Shown here piece by piece: positions 59,741 to 64,000 of a stretch of DNA of 64,000 nucleotides. This DNA is from Chloranthus sessilifolius (lineage: Eukaryota; Streptophyta; Magnoliopsida; Chloranthales; Chloranthaceae). A program made the position numbers and the translations under genes. Location: assembly GCA_021018995.1 (NCBI GenBank), contig CM037593.1, positions 44,777,810 to 44,841,809 of the forward strand, given 5' to 3'. The notes below the pieces were generated by a model, which ran no database searches, was not told the DNA's origin, and saw nothing but the letters and a program-made list of their open reading frames with translations. How positions within the stretch are numbered: the stretch's first letter is position 1; every line of letters starts with the position of its first letter.

Positions 59741-60360
59741 AAGCGATGAGACTTAACAAAGGCATAATTTTTCTTGTAATACTGTTATCTTGGAAAAAAG
59801 TAGTCCTCCTCTTAATTTATCAGATTTTGTTGCATCTGGTCCTCTTGATTTAATACGGTTAGATATTTGGACATCGTAGCATTATTCAACTAATGGTTCA
59901 AAGTATTATATTCTGTTTTGGATGAATCCAAAATACTCATGATTCTTTCCCATGCATTCAATTTCTTCACTAGATTTAAACTGCATGTTGAAAATTTCTT
60001 CCTGCATAATATTAAATTTCTACAAGCGTTTGAAGCGTTTAGAGCTCCAATCTATTTGATAAATAGATTCCCAATCAAATTGTTCAGTCATGTATCGCCC
60101 TATGAGAAACTCGTTGGCAGAACTCCGCATGATTCTACTTTGTGCTCTTTTGGACGTTCATGTTCCCGTATTTAAGGTCATATAACAAAGTTAAAGTTGT
60201 TCGATCTAAACAGTGTCTTCGTAGGGTACTCTCTTCACCATCAAGGATAGCGGTGTCTTGATATCAATATTGTGTGTATCTACTTATCCCTATGAAGTCA
60301 TCTTCACCCGTGTGCTTGTATCCACTTAACCACTCACACTTGGTTCCATCATCCACTAAT
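59740..60360 (+). pseudogene. Copia integrase remains
   Basis: Phrases of the copia integrase: FVASGPLDLIRLDIWTS, FFTRFKLHVENFF, RAPIYLINRFPIKLFSHVSP and YEKLVGRTPHDSTLCSFG, then FVGYS in mixed frames. They are short, and no RT is seen, so the element is much reduced. Broken. Confidence 0.75.
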
Positions 60361-62429
60361 TTTTATATAATATTTGTATTATGTGTTTGTGAGAGTTTGA
60401 AATCATATTTTAATTTTTTATGGGTGCCTTCACTATGAAGGAGACGATTCACTTTGATTTGACACTGTTTCGAGTGAATGTCACATGTTTCAAGGAGACG
60501 AATTAACTAGTTGGATCAGCATGGGGAACATGCATGATACAGTGCTTCCAAATTCTTTTGTTTGATTATATAAAAGAGACATCTAGTTTCTATTATAACT
60601 TCTTAATTCAGTTACAAGTGTCTCTTCAACCCAAGGGTTTTGAATTGATTTGGGCGCCAATTTTGTTTTTCTTTATTTATCTATTCCTCACTAATGGCAA
60701 ATGCTGCTCTAACCCTTCTATGAGAATCAGCAATGTATGAGTATGTAGTGTGTACAACAGACATCCAAAAGTACATGTGTTAGGTGCGTGTGGGCACATC
60801 ACACAAACTTGTGCACATAGTATAAGTCACGTATAAGAGTTACTTTATTATTATCAATTTTGTATGATGTGTGCGTACATGATTGTGTACTTGTACATAC
60901 TTGTTATAAAATTGTTTCCTTTTAATGATGGAGATTGATAATCCAAGTGACAGAAAAAATGATCGAGTGGGCTAAGTTCACATGATCATGATTTATGGAA
61001 CACTTTTAGTTTCTCATTACTATTCCTGGGGGGGTTGTTTCATGGAGGAGTCAATTCATTGAAATAATAATTTTTTATTTTTATTTTTTTCAAAAGTGAC
61101 ATAATTTTATTTTTTGCCAAGATGAACTTTGACACCCATGCATTAGATGTGATTATGTTTATGAGACTTTATTACAATGATTAATAATCTTTTAACACAA
61201 TTGTTTGATCATCAAGTAGCCACAAAATGGTTGATTTAGTGGACATAGATATATGTCCTATGATTGAACAATTGATCAAGTCTCAATCATATAGGACTTG
61301 AGTGCCCTTGATCGAGTGGGCATGACTTAGAATTATTATCAATGATTTGGCCATAACCTTTTGACAACATCGACTTGTTATGAAAAAATTGTTAAGATCA
61401 TGTAGAGATGATCAAATGATTCTGCTTGAATATCTTTGAAAGGTAATGGAGTTAGATTTGATAATCTAATTTATTTGAAGATGATATTTCTCTAACGAAG
61501 GGATGACTGATTGAAAATCTAAATCAAATATTTTTCCATTAATAAAGAGAGTCATGATCTTACAAGAGATGTTAAGATGCAACTATAAATCTGACTTAGT
61601 ATGTTGCTTATATGGAATATAGGTAAAGAAATGAAATGACTTAAGGGTCCATTAATAGACGTACCAATAAAGATTAAGTCATAACTTCTAAAATTTTTTA
61701 TGAAATTTTTTTTTCTTGTTAATTCATAAGAAAACAAATGATTTGTGGATTCAGATTAAAATGTCTGAAGAAGCGCTTTATGTGCTGATAATTGCAATTA
61801 TAAGCAGTTATGGAAAGTATTAATCTACAAAAATCGGAATGAGTTTAAAGTCATTTACCTAAACAGTCACTTACGATGGGAACCCTACCTAATATTTGTT
61901 TGGTCAATGTTTAGGTTCAAAGGGAAGAACAAGTCGTAAATCCGTGACAGACAAAGGGGCACTACATTGATGAAAATTAAATTTTCATAAACATCCCAAG
62001 AAGGGTAGTGTTTTACTTGTAATAGATAAAGGGAGGTTGAACATTGCTCTTAATAGACGTTATAACACTATGTGTTGAAATGTTAAAGTTACAGGGGCAT
62101 CTCTTATAAGTCTACCTATATAAGTGTGAGGGTAGACCCGCCTTCAATGAGACATGACTTTATTTTATAAACACTTATGAAAACCAGTGTATTAGCATAT
62201 GGCCTAAATGTGCTAACTTATTTATTGAACACTAAATATATGAAATATGTGTGTAGAATAGTTCCGATTTATCGTATAAGATCATTAGTTCAAGACCTAG
62301 TTTCACTAAAGACCTTGATAAACTTTGAGTTATTTCTACTAAAGTGAAAATTCAAGTCTGTAAGACATTTTCATTTATGCACATATTTTTGACTTTGCTC
62401 TGATTTATAACTTTTAAATAGTAGGGGAT
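60361..62429 (+). other. Non-coding spacer of the copia fossil
   Basis: AT-rich, without any readable domain. It ends in a purine tract AGTAGGGGAT directly before the second LTR, so it belongs to the same element. Small frames such as 60534-60740 and 61552-61737 are not supported as genes. Confidence 0.5.
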
Positions 62430-62752
62430 TGTTGGATATTTAAAAGTTTATTAAACTTGTCTTTTCCCAAGAGGTGTGTCTTTTCAATTGAGGTGTCTTT
62501 CCAAAGTGGTGTGTCTTTTCAAAATGAAAGGTTTTTTCAAAGTGGTGTGTCTTTTCAAAATGAAAGGTCTTTCCAAAGTGGTGTGTCTTTTCCAAAGGGA
62601 TGCATGCTGCACCTTTCCATAGGAAAAGGGTGCATTAACACACCACTTGATTTCTATTTAAGGAATTTAAAATTATTATTTTATATAATACAATAGAGTC
62701 TTCTTTCTGCTCTCTTGTTATGTCTTTAAAGGTCTTTATCAGAGTGTCCTTG
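62430..62752 (+). mobile_element. Copia-type fossil, second LTR copy
   Basis: Direct repeat of 58951-59275, with a few per cent of differences and the same tandem units (62480-62590). The match to the first LTR stops at the centre of the palindrome at 62752/62753. Confidence 0.85.
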
Positions 62753-62783
62753 CAAGGGCACTCTGCTAAAGACCTTTAAAGAC
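62722..62783. repeat. 31-bp snap-back palindrome at the end of the second LTR
   Basis: The arms 62722-62752 and 62753-62783 are reverse complements at 29 of 31 positions with no spacer. The left arm is ordinary LTR sequence (also in the first LTR). The right arm, and the following AATGATTTTAGA, is the same LTR in inverse direction. Confidence 0.92.
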
Positions 62784-62798
62784 AATGATTTTAGAGAA

Positions 62799-63179
62799 CC
62801 CACGTTGATATCAGGCTTGCTTTTATGGTAACTCTATTTATTTTATTTAAATTTTAAAATTTTGGCATCTTTAGGAAGTTTAAGAGCCGTTATAAAAAAA
62901 AAAAAAAAAAGAGGCGTTATAGCAGTCTCACCCCTCGCCTTAGGCTAGGTGGGGTTTTGAAGCGAGACACCTTCAAAGTATATAGAATAGTTGAGCCTTC
63001 TCAATTTCACTGATCCCACAGGGTCCGATTTCAATCGGGATGATCTCTTTGAATGTTTTAAAGAAACAGACTTCATTCCAATAGATTGGGTACCCTTACC
63101 AATTTTATCGGACTTTCTGTCACTAGATCCATTATCCTTCATAAAGATCACATCAACTCCAATGTGTTCCTAACTAATC
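62799..63179. other. Unassigned segment with a poly-A run
   Basis: Starts after the palindrome. It has AAAAAAAAAAAAAAAAA at about 62897-62913, with GCGTTATAGCAGTCTCACCC beyond it. The plus frame 62991-63173 and the minus frame 62945-63151 overlap and neither has a recognised domain. It could be part of a short retroposed copy, but I cannot tell. Confidence 0.35.
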
Positions 63180-63780
63180 CAACTGTGGTGGATCCCAGCT
63201 AATCCAAATTCTTTAATCGAAATTTTTTTTAAGGCGATACACTTTCCTAGATGCTCTCATCAAGAAGTCATTCTGAGAGGGGGGCTTCATTCATGTGGAA
63301 CAGTATGATGTCTACAAAAGATATTGTTGCAGTGGGATTGATTTGGAGAGTAGGCAATGACATGATCCAATAATATTTGGACTGAGAAATGGATCCCCCA
63401 CCCTTTCACATACAAAATTATATCCCAAAAAACAAGGCTCGGGAGGAGGTGGTCTCAACATTAATTCGGCCAAATATGAGAAGTTGGGATGAGGCCAAGA
63501 TCTTCAATATTTTTCTTGAATGTGATGCTGATGCTATTCTTCAAATCTCTCTTCCTAATTCTGATTGCAATGATAGAGTGGCTTGGATGATGAAAAAAAT
63601 GAAAAATTTAAAGTAAACAGGACATACAAAGTAGTTCTGGCTATGAAGATATTAGAATGCAACGAAGCCTCTTCAAGTTTTGCTAAGGCCATTTTTGGAG
63701 GAGGGCTTTATGGGGCACTAATATCCCTCATAAAGTCAACATATTCGGGTGAAAAGCATGTCATAATATTTTACTGGTGA
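63180..63780 (+). pseudogene. LINE C-terminal part (zf-RVT-like)
   Basis: The LINE resumes with a repeat of its last 31 bases, then phrases such as FFKAIHFPRCSHQE. Further on are NIWTEKWIPHPF-like, PNMRSWDEAKIFNIFLECDA, DAILQISLPNSDCNDRVAWM and KNLKVNRTYKVVLAM. This is the usual end of plant L1 ORF2 (W..ILxIPLxxxxxxDxxxW...GxFSVKSAY). Stops and frame changes are present. Confidence 0.8.
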
Positions 63781-63783
63781 AAG

Positions 63784-64000
63784 TTGAATTACATAACAAC
63801 AACAATTTCTGTGGAGATGGGTGTGAATCAGTCAGTGGCTTAAGATCAAAGAGATTTCCCTAGAGCAGAAGTGTGCTGGTTTCAATCTTCCTTGAGTGCG
63901 GGTGCTAGTACCCGAGTTTCGAGGACCTTTTCGTTCAAAGAATAGGCGCTAAAATTTTCTCATGCCCTACGGGGAAAGATTAGCTGGATCGTTGTTTATG
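63784..64000. other. Window edge, nothing recognised
   Basis: No domain, poly(A) or repeat end can be identified. GAGTGCGGGTGCTAGTACCC holds a small inverted word (GGGTGCTAGTACCC). Confidence 0.3.

Larger units (their letters stand above)
54993..63780 (+). mobile_element. Decayed L1-type LINE, interrupted by four insertions
   Basis: LINE with the end of an ORF1-like region, an endonuclease, an RT and a C-terminal zf-RVT-like part, all plus strand. It is interrupted by MITEs at 56324-56573, 57425-57570 and 58548-58709, and by a copia block at about 58915-63179. Each reading resumes after the insertion. It also carries its own stops, frameshifts and losses, so it cannot be active. Codons and phrases are those of plant L1 elements. 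The 5' end and the poly(A) tail are not identified. Confidence 0.85.

Noticed and set aside
62991-63173. 60-residue plus-strand frame with an overlapping 68-residue minus frame
   Set aside because: Neither strand has a recognised domain, and they lie between mobile sequences.
1-64000. tRNA, rRNA or other structured RNA genes
   Set aside because: No cloverleaf A/B box pair or rRNA phrase was seen on either strand; a covariance-model scan would be decisive.

Overview
The window is plant nuclear DNA from a repeat-rich genome, almost certainly an angiosperm. The evidence is a tRNA-iMet primer binding site next to a chromovirus LTR, Tat/Ogre-like LTRs beginning TGTAGAC, a plant L1-type LINE, and CACTA- and hAT-type MITEs. 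I cannot narrow the species. I found no intact host protein gene, tRNA, rRNA or CRISPR. Nearly all of it is nested transposable elements; the least assigned part is 1-2.5 kb, with one foldback MITE and a weak minus-strand promoter candidate.

Layout. 2.98-5.49 kb: an LTR-type fossil (Z) whose PPT/LTR-start segment is triplicated (381-bp period). 6.41-25.55 kb: a very long LTR-like unit (X1), split by a chromovirus (A, 8530-21118) with both LTRs, PBS, gag-pol remains, PPT and an extra ORF downstream of pol. About 25.55-54.83 kb: a second X unit (X2), split by a Tat-like element C (+ strand, 25996-46894) and by a solo LTR S (minus, 47448-50486). C is itself split by a related element B in the opposite orientation (minus, 28372-42727), inserted with a perfect 5-bp duplication. 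B carries an LTR-like insertion D (33214-35727). 54.99-63.78 kb: a decayed LINE holding three MITEs and a block of copia-like fossil sequence with two direct LTR copies.

How the parts fit: X is the oldest layer. A and S (same lineage) and C went into X; B went into C; D went into B. LTR pairs of A (about 10% different by eye over the first 350 bases) and B (about 12%) suggest insertions several million years old or more. All coding remains of the LTR elements are broken.

Most striking pattern: each LTR family carries a dense array of its own short, CpG-containing palindromic or inverted word (Z GACCGGTC, A TTCGATCGATCGAA, B TTACGCGC pairs, C TTATACGC pairs, S GCTCGCTCGAGCGAGC, D CTCGCGAG). 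Close relatives (A and S, B and C) share the architecture but not the word. I know of no named system that explains this. A second point is a pol-less Tat-like family whose two copies both encode gag, a Pro/Glu/Lys-rich linker and a conserved hydrophobic membrane-like segment.
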